From contig NZ_MOLY01000046.1 in the NCBI RefSeq assembly GCF_001956315.1, forward strand, positions 248,001-312,000: DNA of 64,000 nt, written 5' to 3'. Shown one piece after another: positions 51,671 to 60,881 of this stretch (positions within the stretch are counted from its first letter, which is position 1; each line of letters begins with the position of its first letter). The stretch comes from Sphingomonas montana. GTDB taxonomy: Bacteria > Pseudomonadota > Alphaproteobacteria > Sphingomonadales > Sphingomonadaceae. Position numbers and translations under genes: made by a program. The notes under the pieces are model-generated. The model made no database searches, was not told the DNA's origin, and saw only the letters and a list, made by a program, of their open reading frames with translations.

Positions 51671-52432
51671 CTACGCAGCAATCAGGCTGATCTGCCGGCC
51701 GTAGCCCGGCTCCGCGCGGTGGGTGGCGCGGCGGTAGCTGTAGAAGCGGTTGGCGAGAGCGTAGGTATCGAGGCCGAGGGCGTCGATACGGGTCACGCCG
51801 GCGGTGGCGAGGCGGTGGGTGACGTAGGCTTCGATGTCGAACTGATGATGCGCGTCGCGGCGGCCTTCGCGGAAGAAGCGTTCATTTTCCGGGTCGGCCT
51901 GTTCGAACCGGAGGCGGAAGGCGGCGTCGACCTCGTAGGAGGCGCGCGCGATGCAGGGGCCGATCGCGGCGACGATGCGGGTGCGGTCCGCGCCGAGCGC
52001 CTCCATGGCGGCCAGCGTCGCATCGGTGACGCCGCCGAGCGCGCCCTTCCAGCCGGCATGGGCCGCCCCCACGATGCCGGCTGCCGGATCCGCGAACAGG
52101 ACGGGGACGCAATCGGCGGTCAGGATACCGAGCAGCAGGCCGGGCCGGTCGGTGACGAGCGCATCCGCCTGCGGCCGGGCGTCGTCCGGGCAGGCGGCGG
52201 TGACGGTGACCGCATCGGCGGAATGGACTTGGTAGAGCGTCACGAGCCGCGTGTCGGGGGCGACCGCGGCGACCGCGCGGCGGCGGTTTTCCGCGATGGC
52301 GGCGGGATCGTCCCCCGACCCGAGGCCAACGTTCAGGCCGGCAAGGATACCGGTCGATACGCCCCCGCTGCGGCCCAGGAAGCCGTGGCGGATGCCGTCC
52401 AGCGCGGCGGATCGGACGACGTCGATGCTCAT
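51671..52432 (-). CDS. pgeF: Peptidoglycan editing factor PgeF (YfiH, multicopper-oxidase-like 'laccase domain')
   Basis: 253 residues from ATG 52432, overlapping the galE stop by 4 bp. Zinc ligands fit His70 (LYQVHSADAV), Cys108 (LTADCVPVLFAD) and His125 (GAAHAGWKGALGG). The GPCI motif follows, and RRATHRAEPGYGRQISLI ends the protein. PgeF removes incorrectly attached serine from muropeptides; older annotations call it polyphenol oxidase. Confidence 0.94.
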   Translation of the reverse strand: MSIDVVRSAALDGIRHGFLGRSGGVSTGILAGLNVGLGSGDDPAAIAENRRRAVAAVAPDTRLVTLYQVHSADAVTVTAACPDDARPQADALVTDRPGLLLGILTADCVPVLFADPAAGIVGAAHAGWKGALGGVTDATLAAMEALGADRTRIVAAIGPCIARASYEVDAAFRLRFEQADPENERFFREGRRDAHHQFDIEAYVTHRLATAGVTRIDALGLDTYALANRFYSYRRATHRAEPGYGRQISLIAA

Positions 52433-53454
52433 CGTCCGTCGGCTTCGCGACCCTGGCGGACGGTGCCTTCCCACGCGAGCGCGTGGCCGACGATCAGGTC
52501 GAGATCGTCATGGCGGGGTCGCCACGGAAGCCGTGCGAGGATGGCGCTGTTGTCCGCGATCAGCGCGGCCGGGTCGCCCGCGCGGCGCGGTTCCATGGTG
52601 CGGGTGAGCGTGACGCCGGCGACGCGGTCGACCGCGTCCAGCACCTCCAGCACCGAGAAGCCGCGGCCATAGCCGCAATTGAGCGTCAGGTTCTCGCCGG
52701 GCGAGGCCTCCAGCGCCTCCAGCGCGTGGAGATGCGCGTCGGCCAGGTCGGTGACGTGGATATAGTCGCGCACGCCGGTGCCGTCCGCCGTGTCGAAGTC
52801 CGTGCCGAACACCGCGACTGCGGGGCGCTTGCCAAGCGCGGCTTCGGACGCGATCTTGATGAGGTGGGTGGCGCCGGCGGTGGATTGCCCGGCGCGACCC
52901 TGCGGATCGGCGCCGGCGACGTTGAAGTAACGGAGCGCGCAATAGGTTATCGGGTGCGCGGCGGCGACGTCGGCCAGCATCTGTTCCGACATCAGTTTCG
53001 ACATGCCGTAGGGGTTGATCGGACGCTTGGGGTCGTCCTCCCGAACCGGCACCCGCTCGGGCGTGCCATAGGTGGCGGCGGTGGAGGAGAACAGGAAATG
53101 CCGTACCCTGCCGGCGACCGCGGATTCGATCAGGGTGCGCGTCGCGGCGGTGTTGTTGCGATAATATTTGAGCGGGTCGGACACCGATTCCGGCACGACC
53201 ACGGAGCCGGCGAAGTGCAGGATGGCGTGGACCCGGTGATCGGCGATGACGCGGGCGACGAGATCCGGATCGGACACGTCGCCTTGCACGAAGGCGGCGC
53301 GCGGATCGACCGCATCGGCGAAACCGGTGACGAGATTGTCGAGGACGACGACCTTCCGCCCTGCATCGAGCAGCGCCAGCACCGCGTGGCTGCCGATATA
53401 ACCGGCGCCGCCGGTGACGAGGACGGTGCCGTTTACGGTGGTCGGGTCGGTCAT
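52429..53454 (-). CDS. galE: UDP-glucose 4-epimerase
   Basis: 341 residues, extended SDR. NAD motif GGAGYIGSH (15-23), Ser124 in LFSSTAATYG, Tyr149/Lys153 in NPYGMSKLMSEQML, YFNVAGADPQGRAGQ, RDYIHVTDLADAH and NLNCGYGRGFSVLEVLDA. Converts UDP-glucose and UDP-galactose for envelope polysaccharides. Coupled to pgeF. Confidence 0.94.
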   Translation of the reverse strand: MTDPTTVNGTVLVTGGAGYIGSHAVLALLDAGRKVVVLDNLVTGFADAVDPRAAFVQGDVSDPDLVARVIADHRVHAILHFAGSVVVPESVSDPLKYYRNNTAATRTLIESAVAGRVRHFLFSSTAATYGTPERVPVREDDPKRPINPYGMSKLMSEQMLADVAAAHPITYCALRYFNVAGADPQGRAGQSTAGATHLIKIASEAALGKRPAVAVFGTDFDTADGTGVRDYIHVTDLADAHLHALEALEASPGENLTLNCGYGRGFSVLEVLDAVDRVAGVTLTRTMEPRRAGDPAALIADNSAILARLPWRPRHDDLDLIVGHALAWEGTVRQGREADGR

Positions 53455-53487
53455 GCGGCGCTCCGGCGGCTCGGGTTCGGGGCGGTC

Positions 53488-54345
53488 TTAGGGCGTGGCG
53501 CGTGCGGAGGGAATAGCAGGGGTCGCGGCGCGCACCTGCGTCGCGATCGCTGCGATGGCACGCGGATAGGAGGGGGTGGCGCAGGTGACGAGCGCGCCGG
53601 GCACATGCAGCCGGCGGGCGGGCGGCACGGCGCGGGCGACGGCGGGATGGACCAGCAGTTCGGTTCCCCGGTCGCGGACCGGGCCGTCCTCCGCGAACAG
53701 GAAGTCGGGCGGGGTGGCGACGAGCCGTTCGACCGACAGCCGCGACAGGGCCGGACGACCGAGCCGGGTGGCAAGGTTCACCAGGCCCGCGCGGCGCAGC
53801 ATGTCGTCCACCAGCGTGCCGCCGCCGGTCAGGAAGCCGCCGCGCTGCCAATAGGCGGCGGTCCTGCCGCGACCGGGCGGGGGCCCTAGCGCCCGCAGTT
53901 CGGCATCCATCCGGGCGGTGAGCGCGCGACCGCGCGCGGGGTGGCCGACGAGCGCCGCCACCTGCGCGATGGTGGCGCGGATACCGGGATAGTCGGACGC
54001 GTCGGGCACGTCGACGATGCGGACACCGCGACCCTTGAGCAGTGCGGCGACCTCGGACCGCCGCCAGGGGCTGGTGACGACCATATCGGGGCGCAACGCC
54101 AGCAGTTCCTCCGCGGTGCCGCGGCTGATGGGGAGCGTTGCGGCCTGCGCCGCGACGGTGGACATGGCGGGATCGCGCGCGAAACGGGTGAGCGCCGCGA
54201 TCTGCCCGCGATCGGCCAGCGCCACGAGATACTGGTCGGCGCACAGGTTGAGCGAGACGATCCGCAGCGGGCGAGGCGATGCGGCGGTTGCCGACAGGGG
54301 GAGCAGCGCGGCGAGCGCGGCGAGGGGGAGGTGACGGCGGGCCAT
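53488..54345 (-). CDS. Periplasmic ABC substrate-binding protein, BtuF/FepB-like (cobalamin or iron complex)
   Basis: 285 residues from ATG 54345 (MARRHLPLAALAALLPLSATA signal peptide). Class III binding-protein fold: RIVSLNLCADQYLVALADRGQIAALT, RGTAEELLALRPDMVVTSP, GVRIVDVPDASDYPGIRATIAQVAALVG, AAYWQRGGFLTGGGTLVDDML, LSVERLVATPPDFLFAED. It is transcribed divergently from a FecCD-type permease and its ATPase, so the three form one importer. Vitamin B12 is the best guess; heme or siderophore is possible. Confidence 0.88.
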   Translation of the reverse strand: MARRHLPLAALAALLPLSATAASPRPLRIVSLNLCADQYLVALADRGQIAALTRFARDPAMSTVAAQAATLPISRGTAEELLALRPDMVVTSPWRRSEVAALLKGRGVRIVDVPDASDYPGIRATIAQVAALVGHPARGRALTARMDAELRALGPPPGRGRTAAYWQRGGFLTGGGTLVDDMLRRAGLVNLATRLGRPALSRLSVERLVATPPDFLFAEDGPVRDRGTELLVHPAVARAVPPARRLHVPGALVTCATPSYPRAIAAIATQVRAATPAIPSARATP

Positions 54346-54451
54346 GCCGGTGGCGATGGGCGTTGCGGGGCGGCGGCGCAAGCTGTGGATGCGGGGTGGC
54401 GTCGTTGCATCTTTCCAACGTGGCGAAGCAGGGTGTCGGCCGTCTCGGCTG

Positions 54452-54660
54452 CGCTCGACGGGTCCCTCGACTTCGCTCGGGATGGGCGGGTTGTGTGGCT
54501 TTGCTTCGGGTTGGGTGGGGCGTGGGCCTATGCGAAACCTGGACCTGCCAGAAGATCGCTTCCGGGACCGCAAAACCACGTCATCCCGGACTCGATCCGG
54601 GATCTCGCTTCTTCTGGCGCGTCAAAGGCAGCGGGATCCCGGATCAAGTCCGGGATGACG
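54452..54660. repeat. Repeats in the 401-bp divergent gap of the BtuFCD-like genes
   Basis: No gene found between 54346 and 54746. 54452-54505 carries the GGTCCCTCGACTTCGCTCGG repeat also present at 59385-59415. 54579-54604 and 54635-54660 form a near-perfect 26-bp inverted repeat of the CGTCATCCCGGA family (one mismatch between arms). Promoters for both directions must lie among them. I saw no cobalamin-riboswitch B12 box. Confidence 0.7.
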
Positions 54661-54746
54661 GTTGATAGGGCGGGGATAATCGACACGGGTGCTTGCCGGT
54701 CGTGCGGTCCTGCGTCCAAGACGATCACGATGAGGGCGGGACAGCC

Positions 54747-55763
54747 ATGGGAAAGACGATGATGCCTGCCGCCGCAGTTCGCCGGGCGTGGCTGATTCCC
54801 ACGCTGATCCTGCTGGCGGCTGGGCTAGCGGTGCTGTCGCTGGCGACGGGGCAGGTGCCGCTGAGCGTGGGGCGCGTGCTGACGGTGCTGGGCGGGCGGG
54901 GCGATGCAGTGGCGGCGACGATCGTGCTGGACCTGCGCCTGCCGCGGACGCTGCTGGCGCTGGGGGTGGGGGCAATCCTCGGCCTGAGCGGGGCGGTGAT
55001 GCAGGGATATCTGCGCAATCCGCTGGCCGAACCGTCGGTGCTGGGCACGTCGAACGCGGGCGCGCTGGGCGCGGTCATCGCGCTGTATTACGGGCTGGAT
55101 TTCGCCGGGGGGGCGACGTTGCCGCTGCTGTCGGTCGCGGGCGCGGTGGCGGGGCTGGTGCCGCTGATGCTGATCGCGGGGCGGACGGCGGGGCCGCTGG
55201 CGCTGATCCTGGCCGGCGTGGCGGTGTCCGCGCTGGCGGGCGCGGGGATCAGCCTGGCGCTCAATTTCGCGCCGAACCCGTTTGCGGCGGTGGAGATCAT
55301 GACGTGGCTGATGGGGTCGCTGGAGGACCGGTCGTTCCGTCATGTCGCGATCGCGGCCCCCTGCCTGTTCGTGGGCGCGGTATTGCTGGCGTGGGACGGG
55401 CGCGCGCTGGATGCGCTGTCGCTGGGCGAGGATGCGGCGCGGACGCTGGGGGTCGACCTGCCCGCGATGCGCGCGCGGATGCTGGCCGGGCTGGCGATCG
55501 GCATCGGCGGGGCGGTGGCGGTGTCGGGTGCGATCGGGTTTGTCGGGCTGATCGTGCCGCATCTCGTCCGCCCGCTGACCGACCGGGCGCCGTCGTCCGC
55601 GCTGCTGCCGTCGGCGCTGGGCGGAGCGGTGCTGCTGACCGCGGCGGATCTGCTGGTGCGGGTGGTGCCGACCGAGCAGGAATTGCGGCTGGGTGTGGTG
55701 ACCGCGGTGCTGGGCGTGCCGGTGTTCCTGCATCATCTGTTGAAGGAACGGCGCGGATGGTGA
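54747..55763 (+). CDS. FecCD/BtuC-family ABC permease
   Basis: 338 residues from MGKTMMPAAAV (ATG 54759 is an alternative). About ten membrane helices; family blocks VLDLRLPRTLLALGVGAILGLSGAVMQGYLRNPLAEPSVLGTSNAGALGAV, ALILAGVAVSALAGAG, MTWLMGSLEDRSF, AVAVSGAIGFVGLIVPHLVRPL. Pairs with the ATPase that overlaps its 3' end and the binding protein encoded divergently. Confidence 0.93.
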   Translation: MGKTMMPAAAVRRAWLIPTLILLAAGLAVLSLATGQVPLSVGRVLTVLGGRGDAVAATIVLDLRLPRTLLALGVGAILGLSGAVMQGYLRNPLAEPSVLGTSNAGALGAVIALYYGLDFAGGATLPLLSVAGAVAGLVPLMLIAGRTAGPLALILAGVAVSALAGAGISLALNFAPNPFAAVEIMTWLMGSLEDRSFRHVAIAAPCLFVGAVLLAWDGRALDALSLGEDAARTLGVDLPAMRARMLAGLAIGIGGAVAVSGAIGFVGLIVPHLVRPLTDRAPSSALLPSALGGAVLLTAADLLVRVVPTEQELRLGVVTAVLGVPVFLHHLLKERRGW

Positions 55764-56530
55764 CGATCGCGATGACCGACCTGTCGGTGCGGCTGGCAGG
55801 GCGGACCGTGCTGGACGGTGTGACCGCGACCGTGCCGCCCGGTGCGCTGGTGGGCGTGGTCGGGCCGAACGGGGCGGGCAAATCGACGCTGGCACGCGCG
55901 GTGGCCGGGTTGCTGCCGCCATCGGCCGGATCGGTGCGGATCGACGGGCGCGACGTGGGCGCGGTGCCGGCGGGCGATCGGGCGCGGACAATCGCCTATC
56001 TGCCGCAGGGCCAGATACTGGAATGGCCGCTGAGCGTCGCGCGGCTGGTGGCGCTGGGGCGGCTGCCCTACCTGACCGCGGCGGCGCGGATCGCACCGGC
56101 GGACGCCCAGGCGATCGAACGCGCGCTGGCGACGGCCGACGTCGCGGACCTGCGCGACCGGGTGGCGACGGAGCTGTCGGGCGGGGAACGCGCGCGCGTG
56201 CTGCTCGCCCGTGCGCTGGCAGTGGAGGCGCCGGTGCTGATCGTGGACGAACCGCTGGCGGCGCTGGATCCGGGTCATCAGTTGCATGTGATGGCGATGC
56301 TGGAGGGCTTGGCGCGCGGCGGGGCGACCGTGCTGGTCGTGCTGCACGACCTGGGGATGGCACAGCGGTTCTGTGCGCGGCTGCTGATGCTGGATGCGGG
56401 CCGGCTGGTCGCCGACGGACCGCCGGAGATGGTGCTGACGGCGGAACGGCTGGCGGCGGTCTACGGCGTGCGGGCGTGGGTTGGCGTGGTCGACGGGCGG
56501 CGGACGGTGGTGCCGGTGGCGCGGATCTGA
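55757..56530 (+). CDS. ABC transporter ATP-binding protein, BtuD/FepC-like
   Basis: 257 residues from ATG 55757, overlapping the permease stop by 7 bp. Walker A GPNGAGKST, YLPQGQILEWPLSVARLVALGRLPY, signature LSGGERARVLLARALA, Walker B VLIVDEPLAALDPGHQ, H-loop VVLHDLGMAQRF. Couples ATP hydrolysis to import through the adjoining permease. Confidence 0.94.
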   Translation: MVTIAMTDLSVRLAGRTVLDGVTATVPPGALVGVVGPNGAGKSTLARAVAGLLPPSAGSVRIDGRDVGAVPAGDRARTIAYLPQGQILEWPLSVARLVALGRLPYLTAAARIAPADAQAIERALATADVADLRDRVATELSGGERARVLLARALAVEAPVLIVDEPLAALDPGHQLHVMAMLEGLARGGATVLVVLHDLGMAQRFCARLLMLDAGRLVADGPPEMVLTAERLAAVYGVRAWVGVVDGRRTVVPVARI

Positions 56531-56603
56531 GCCTATCGACGTTCCATTCCGGAACACATGCTGCCGCGGACCGGTTCAGCCGGGACCGACACGAAGGACC
56601 GCC

Positions 56604-57824
56604 ATGACCGACACCGCATCCGCCGCCCATGATCCGCGCGGCCGCGACGCCATTTCACCCTGGGCGTTGCCCGCCAGGGGGTGGAAGGACGTGCTGGTGC
56701 GCACGTTCAAGGAGACCGGGCACGACAATATCGGGCTGATCGCGGCGGGGGTGGCCTTCTATTCCTTCCTGTCGATCGTGCCGCTGCTGGGTGCGATGGT
56801 GCTGAGCTACGGCCTGATCGCCGAACCGGCGACCGTGATGGGCAATATCAAGGCGCTGACCGAAGTGATGCCGGCGGACGCAGCACGGCTGATCGGCGAA
56901 CAGTTGCTGAACGTGGTCACGACGTCGGGCGACAAGAAGGGGTTCGGCCTGCTGCTGGCGCTCGGTCTTGCCTTCTACGGCGCGATGAAGGCGGCGACAG
57001 CGGTCATTACCGCGCTCGACATCGCCTATGAGCAGGAAGAGACGCGCGGGTTCATCAAGCTGAACGCGCTGGCGCTGGCGATCACGGTGGGGGCGGTGCT
57101 GAGCGCGATCGCGGCGATGATCGCGATCGCGGCGCTGGGGCATCTGGAGGCGTTGCTGCCGGGGCTGCCCGCGCCGTTGCTGTGGCTGGGCAAGGCGCTG
57201 TCCTATCTGGTGATGGGGGCGGTGGGCGCGGCCGCGGCGGCGACGCTGTTCCGTTACGGGCCGGACCGTGACCGGGCGCAGTGGACGTGGCTGACGCCGG
57301 GGTCGCTGCTGTCGACGCTGCTGTGGCTGCTGCTGACCCTGGGGTTCGGGACCTATGTAGCGAATTTCGGCAATTATGACGCGACCTACGGGTCGCTGGG
57401 CGCGGTCGTGGTGCTGCTGACCTGGATCTGGCTGTCGGCTTATGTCCTGCTGCTGGGGGCCGAGCTGAATTCGGAACTGGAGCATCAGACTGCCGCCGAC
57501 ACGACGCGTGGGCCAGCCACGGTGATGGGCACGCGCGGCGCGACAGTGGCGGACAGCGTGGCCGGCGTTCCGATCATCCCGGACAAACCAGTCGCCGGCG
57601 TTGCTACGGCGCAGCCGGAAGAGAGCAGGGCAGGCCGGACGTTGCTGGCCGCGGGACTGGGCAGCCGGGCGGGACGCGTGGCAGGCGGCGGCGGGGCGGG
57701 GATGGTGCCGACGCTGCTGGTGACCGCGGGGCTGAGTTGCCTGCGCCGCGACCGACGGGCGGGGATCGGTGTGCTGTTGCTGGCGGCAGGTGGGGGACTG
57801 GCCTGGATCGGCCGACGGCGATGA
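56604..57824 (+). CDS. YihY/virulence factor BrkB family membrane protein with C-terminal extension
   Basis: 406 residues from MTDTASAAHDPRGRDA. Six-helix YihY core (about 35-300: DNIGLIAAGVAFYSFLSIVPLLGAMV, FGLLLALGLAFYGAMKAATAVITALDIAYEQEETRGF, TPGSLLSTLLWLLLTLGFGTYVANFGNYDATYGSLGAVVVLLTWIWLSAYVLLLGAELN). After this a ~110-residue hydrophilic linker and two short hydrophobic segments at the end (VPTLLVTAGL, AGIGVLLLAAGGGLAWIG) extend the usual length. The old 'RNase BN' label is not supported. Function unknown. Confidence 0.9.
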   Translation: MTDTASAAHDPRGRDAISPWALPARGWKDVLVRTFKETGHDNIGLIAAGVAFYSFLSIVPLLGAMVLSYGLIAEPATVMGNIKALTEVMPADAARLIGEQLLNVVTTSGDKKGFGLLLALGLAFYGAMKAATAVITALDIAYEQEETRGFIKLNALALAITVGAVLSAIAAMIAIAALGHLEALLPGLPAPLLWLGKALSYLVMGAVGAAAAATLFRYGPDRDRAQWTWLTPGSLLSTLLWLLLTLGFGTYVANFGNYDATYGSLGAVVVLLTWIWLSAYVLLLGAELNSELEHQTAADTTRGPATVMGTRGATVADSVAGVPIIPDKPVAGVATAQPEESRAGRTLLAAGLGSRAGRVAGGGGAGMVPTLLVTAGLSCLRRDRRAGIGVLLLAAGGGLAWIGRRR

Positions 57825-57856
57825 GAGCGGCGTGACCGGGTTCGCAGAATAAAGAG

Positions 57857-57885
57857 AAGGGCGACCCGTTTCCGGGCCGCCCTTT
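57857..57885. terminator. Terminator hairpin between convergent genes
   Basis: GGGCGACCCG-TTTC-CGGGCCGCCC followed by TTT on the plus strand and an A/T-rich flank on the other. One internal mismatch. It fits a bidirectional terminator for the YihY gene and the Pro/Ala-rich protein gene. Confidence 0.82.
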
Positions 57886-57904
57886 CAAAGTCGCGTCGGG
57901 TCGA

Positions 57905-58294
57905 TCAGCGACCGCGGCGGTTCTTGCAGTTATCGGTGACGGTGCGCGAGCAGGTCGGATAGTCCTTCATCGACGCCTGGGGCGCGGCGGCGGTGCTTTC
58001 CATCGGCGCGGGTGCGGCCATCGGCGTGGCGGGCTCGGCGGGTGCGGCAGCCGGCGGGGTCATCGGTGCGGCGGGATCCGTCTGCATTGCAGGATCAGCC
58101 GGGGCCGCGGGGTCGGCGGCCATCGGCGGTGTTGCCGGATCGGCCGGCATCGGCGTCGCGGGGTCGGCCGGCATCGGCGGTGCGGCCGGATCGGGCATCG
58201 CGGTTCCGGCGGGAGGTGTCGCCGGCTGCGCCATGTCCTGCGCGACGGCGGGGGCGGCCAGCATGAATGCGGCGGCGATCAGCATGGACTTCAT
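57905..58294 (-). CDS. Small secreted Pro/Ala/Asp-repeat protein with conserved Cys-containing tail
   Basis: 129 residues. Signal peptide ending APAVAQ. Residues about 22-105 are low-complexity degenerate repeats of the type MPADPATP / MAADPAAP. The C-terminal ~20 residues (YPTCSRTVTDNCKNRRGR) contain two Cys in a basic segment and look like the conserved part. Good ribosome-binding site AGGAGAA. Function unknown; it could be a wall-spanning linker anchored at one end. Confidence 0.75.
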   Translation of the reverse strand: MKSMLIAAAFMLAAPAVAQDMAQPATPPAGTAMPDPAAPPMPADPATPMPADPATPPMAADPAAPADPAMQTDPAAPMTPPAAAPAEPATPMAAPAPMESTAAAPQASMKDYPTCSRTVTDNCKNRRGR

Positions 58295-58317
58295 GATATT
58301 TCTCCTAAAAATGGCGT

Positions 58318-58323
58318 ATAATA
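58318..58323 (-). promoter_or_regulatory. Probable -10 element of the Pro/Ala-rich protein gene
   Basis: TATTAT on the minus strand, 24-29 bp upstream of the ATG and just ahead of AGGAGAA. No clear -35 at the right distance, so only the -10 is marked. Confidence 0.4.
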
Positions 58324-58450
58324 CCGTCTTCAGAAGCCTTCAAACTCATGAACGCCCGTTCGGACGCATGGTTAAGCACAATTTTCCATGAATTCCTCAT
58401 TTCGACCGGCAAACCGATCGCGGCCATGTCGAGCCGGTCCTTCCGGCAGG

Positions 58451-59182
58451 TCAGGTCGGTTGGGCGAGGCGCCGTTCGATACCGGTCCAGATCGCGGCGA
58501 AGGCCTGCGCCCCGGCCGATCCAGGCGCGAAGGCCGCGACGGGCGCGCGGTGCAGGGTCATCTGTTCGACCGCGCTGGCCATCGGGATCCGTGGCCAGTC
58601 CGGTGCGGCATCGATCGTCGCGAGATGCAGCGCGCGGCGGCGGTCGACCATCGAGAAGACGGGCAGGATCGGCGCATGGCGACCGGGCGCGGTGGCGAAA
58701 TGGGCGACCACATCGTCGAACGCCCGGCGGGCGAGCGGGGATGGGATGACCGGGGCCACGATCAGCGTCGCGGCGCGGGCCACCTGTTCGCTGGTTTCGG
58801 TCAGGCCCGGCGGACAATCGAGAATGATGCGGTCGTAGCGCTGGTCGAGTTCGTTGAGCAGCCGGAGCAGCCGCTTGCGCTTGCCCAGCGCGCCGAAGAA
58901 CGTATCGAGCCGGCGGAGCGACGCGTCGGCGGGCAGCAGGTCCAGCCCGTCGATCGCGGTCGGGCGGATCAGGCGTTCGGGGGGCACGGCGCGGGCGAAC
59001 ACCGCCTCGGCCGGGTCGGCGGCGGGGCCGTCCGCGCCGAGCAGCCAGGTGGACGCCGCCTGCGGATCGAGATCCCACAACAGCGTCCGGCGGCGGGTGA
59101 GTGCCGCGGCGTGGGCCAGGTTGACCGCGAGCGAGGTCTTTCCGACGCCGCCCTTGAGGCTGTAGATCGCGATCGTCGCCAT
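58451..59182 (-). CDS. ParA-family ATPase, orphan
   Basis: 243 residues. Deviant Walker A KGGVGKTS (10-17), motif LLWDLDPQAASTWLLG, Walker B YDRIILDCPPGLTETSEQ, and SPLARRAFDDVV. ParA-family ATPases position chromosomes, plasmids or protein clusters. No ParB gene or parS-like site is beside it, so it is probably a solo positioning ATPase and not the chromosome segregation pair. Cargo unknown. Confidence 0.9.
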   Translation of the reverse strand: MATIAIYSLKGGVGKTSLAVNLAHAAALTRRRTLLWDLDPQAASTWLLGADGPAADPAEAVFARAVPPERLIRPTAIDGLDLLPADASLRRLDTFFGALGKRKRLLRLLNELDQRYDRIILDCPPGLTETSEQVARAATLIVAPVIPSPLARRAFDDVVAHFATAPGRHAPILPVFSMVDRRRALHLATIDAAPDWPRIPMASAVEQMTLHRAPVAAFAPGSAGAQAFAAIWTGIERRLAQPT

Positions 59183-59384
59183 GGCATGCTCCTCTTCGGG
59201 CTGGCTTGTGAGGTTCTGGAACGCGATCAGTTCAGGCTTATCGGTTTTCTTAACCCCGTTTACGCGCGGGTCCGTCCGAGGTCATCGTCCCTCGGAACGG
59301 CGGTTTCTTCAGATCGGGCTACTCGTAGGCTTCGTCCTGCCCCGAGCGTGGCCGGGGGGGTGCTGTTGGCTTCCCGGCTACGCT

Positions 59385-59480
59385 CGAAGGGTCCCTCGAC
59401 TTCGCTCGGGATGGGCGGGTGTGTGAGCGATTACCCTGTCGAGAGCGACGTGCAGGGTTCTCGACAGGCTCGAACCGAAC
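59385..59480. repeat. Repeats in the 326-bp gap between ParA and accC genes
   Basis: 59183-59508 holds no gene. GGTCCCTCGACTTCGCTCGG (from about 59390) matches the copy at 54452-54505, and GTTCTCGACAGGCTCGAAC (59457-59475) is an additional short dyad. Both types are dispersed intergenic elements. Confidence 0.6.
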
Positions 59481-59508
59481 GGGCTGACGGACGGGGCCTC
59501 TCCGCCGG

Positions 59509-60879
59509 TCAGACGCCGGCCGCCTTGTCCGCCGCGTCCTGGCGGGCCAGCCATTCCTCCAGCCATTTGATCGTATAGTCGCCGCGCTGGAACTCCGGAT
59601 CGTCGAGCAGCGCCTGATGGAGCGGGATCGTCGTCTTGACGCCCTCGACCACAAATTCCTCCAGCGCGCGCCGAAGCCGGCGAAGTGCGCCGTCGCGGGT
59701 GGTGCCGTACACGATCAGCTTGGCGATCATCGAGTCGTAGTAGGGTGGGATGCGGTAGCCGGCGTAGAGCCCGCTATCGACGCGCACGTTCATGCCGCCC
59801 GGCGCGTGATAGCCCTTCACCAGCCCGGGCGAGGGCAGGAAGGTGCGCGGATCTTCCGCGTTGATGCGGCATTCGATGGCGTGACCGCGGAACACGACGT
59901 CTTCCTGGCGCAAGGTCAGCGATTTCCCGTCGGCGATGCGGATCTGTTCGCGGACGAGATCGAGGCCGGTGATCGCCTCGGTCACCGGATGTTCGACCTG
60001 GAGGCGGGTGTTCATCTCGATGAAGTAGAATTCGTTGTTTTCATACAGGAATTCGATCGTGCCGGCGCCGCGATAGCCCATGTCGGCCATCGCCTTTGCC
60101 ACGATGCTGCCCATGTCCATGCGCTGCGCGGCGGAGATGACGGGGGAGGGGGCCTCCTCCAGCACTTTCTGGTGGCGACGCTGGAGCGAGCAGTCGCGTT
60201 CGCCCAGATGGATCGCGTTGCCGCGACCGTCGCCGAACACCTGAAATTCGATATGGCGCGGATCGCCGAGATATTTTTCGAGATAGACGGTCGCGTCGCC
60301 GAACGCGGCCTTCGCCTCGCGCCCCGCCTGCATCATCAGCGTTTCGAGCTGCGACGGGTCGGTGCAGACCTTCATCCCGCGGCCGCCGCCGCCGGATGCC
60401 GCCTTGATGATGACGGGGTAGCCGGCGGCCTCGGCGATCGCCTTGGCCTCGTCGATGTCGGAGATAGGGCCGTCGGAACCGGGGACGAGCGGGAGACCGA
60501 GCGCGGCGGCGGTGCGCTTGGCCTCGATCTTGTCGCCCATCGTGCGGATATGTTCGGGTTTCGGCCCGATCCAGATGATGCCGTGGCTCTCAACGATTTC
60601 AGCAAAGCGTGCGTTCTCGCTGAGGAAGCCGTAGCCGGGATGGATCGCGTCGGCATGCGTGATTTCGGCGGCCGAGATGATGTTCGGGATGTTGAGATAG
60701 CTGTCGGCCGCCGCGGGGGGGCCGATGCAGACCGCCTCGTCCGCCAGCCGGACGTGCATCGCATCCTCGTCCGCGGTGGAATGGACCGCGACCGTCCTGA
60801 TGCCCATTTCATGGCAGGCGCGGTGAATGCGGAGCGCGATTTCGCCGCGGTTGGCGATCAGGACCTTGGTGATCGCCAT
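59509..60879 (-). CDS. accC: Acetyl-CoA carboxylase biotin carboxylase subunit
   Basis: 456 residues. [33 protein letters not shown] start, ATP-grasp glycine loop [72 protein letters not shown]. Carboxylates the biotin of AccB, first step of fatty acid synthesis. Starts 2 bp after accB. Confidence 0.97.
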   Translation of the reverse strand: MAITKVLIANRGEIALRIHRACHEMGIRTVAVHSTADEDAMHVRLADEAVCIGPPAAADSYLNIPNIISAAEITHADAIHPGYGFLSENARFAEIVESHGIIWIGPKPEHIRTMGDKIEAKRTAAALGLPLVPGSDGPISDIDEAKAIAEAAGYPVIIKAASGGGGRGMKVCTDPSQLETLMMQAGREAKAAFGDATVYLEKYLGDPRHIEFQVFGDGRGNAIHLGERDCSLQRRHQKVLEEAPSPVISAAQRMDMGSIVAKAMADMGYRGAGTIEFLYENNEFYFIEMNTRLQVEHPVTEAITGLDLVREQIRIADGKSLTLRQEDVVFRGHAIECRINAEDPRTFLPSPGLVKGYHAPGGMNVRVDSGLYAGYRIPPYYDSMIAKLIVYGTTRDGALRRLRRALEEFVVEGVKTTIPLHQALLDDPEFQRGDYTIKWLEEWLARQDAADKAAGV

Positions 60880-60881
60880 GC

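Noticed and set aside
54346-54746. Cobalamin riboswitch before the BtuC-like gene
   Set aside because: No B12-box-like sequence or suitable fold found; the gap is mostly repeat elements.
56604-57824. Annotation as ribonuclease BN
   Set aside because: The protein is an integral membrane YihY/BrkB member; true RNase BN (RNase Z) is a soluble metallo-beta-lactamase fold.
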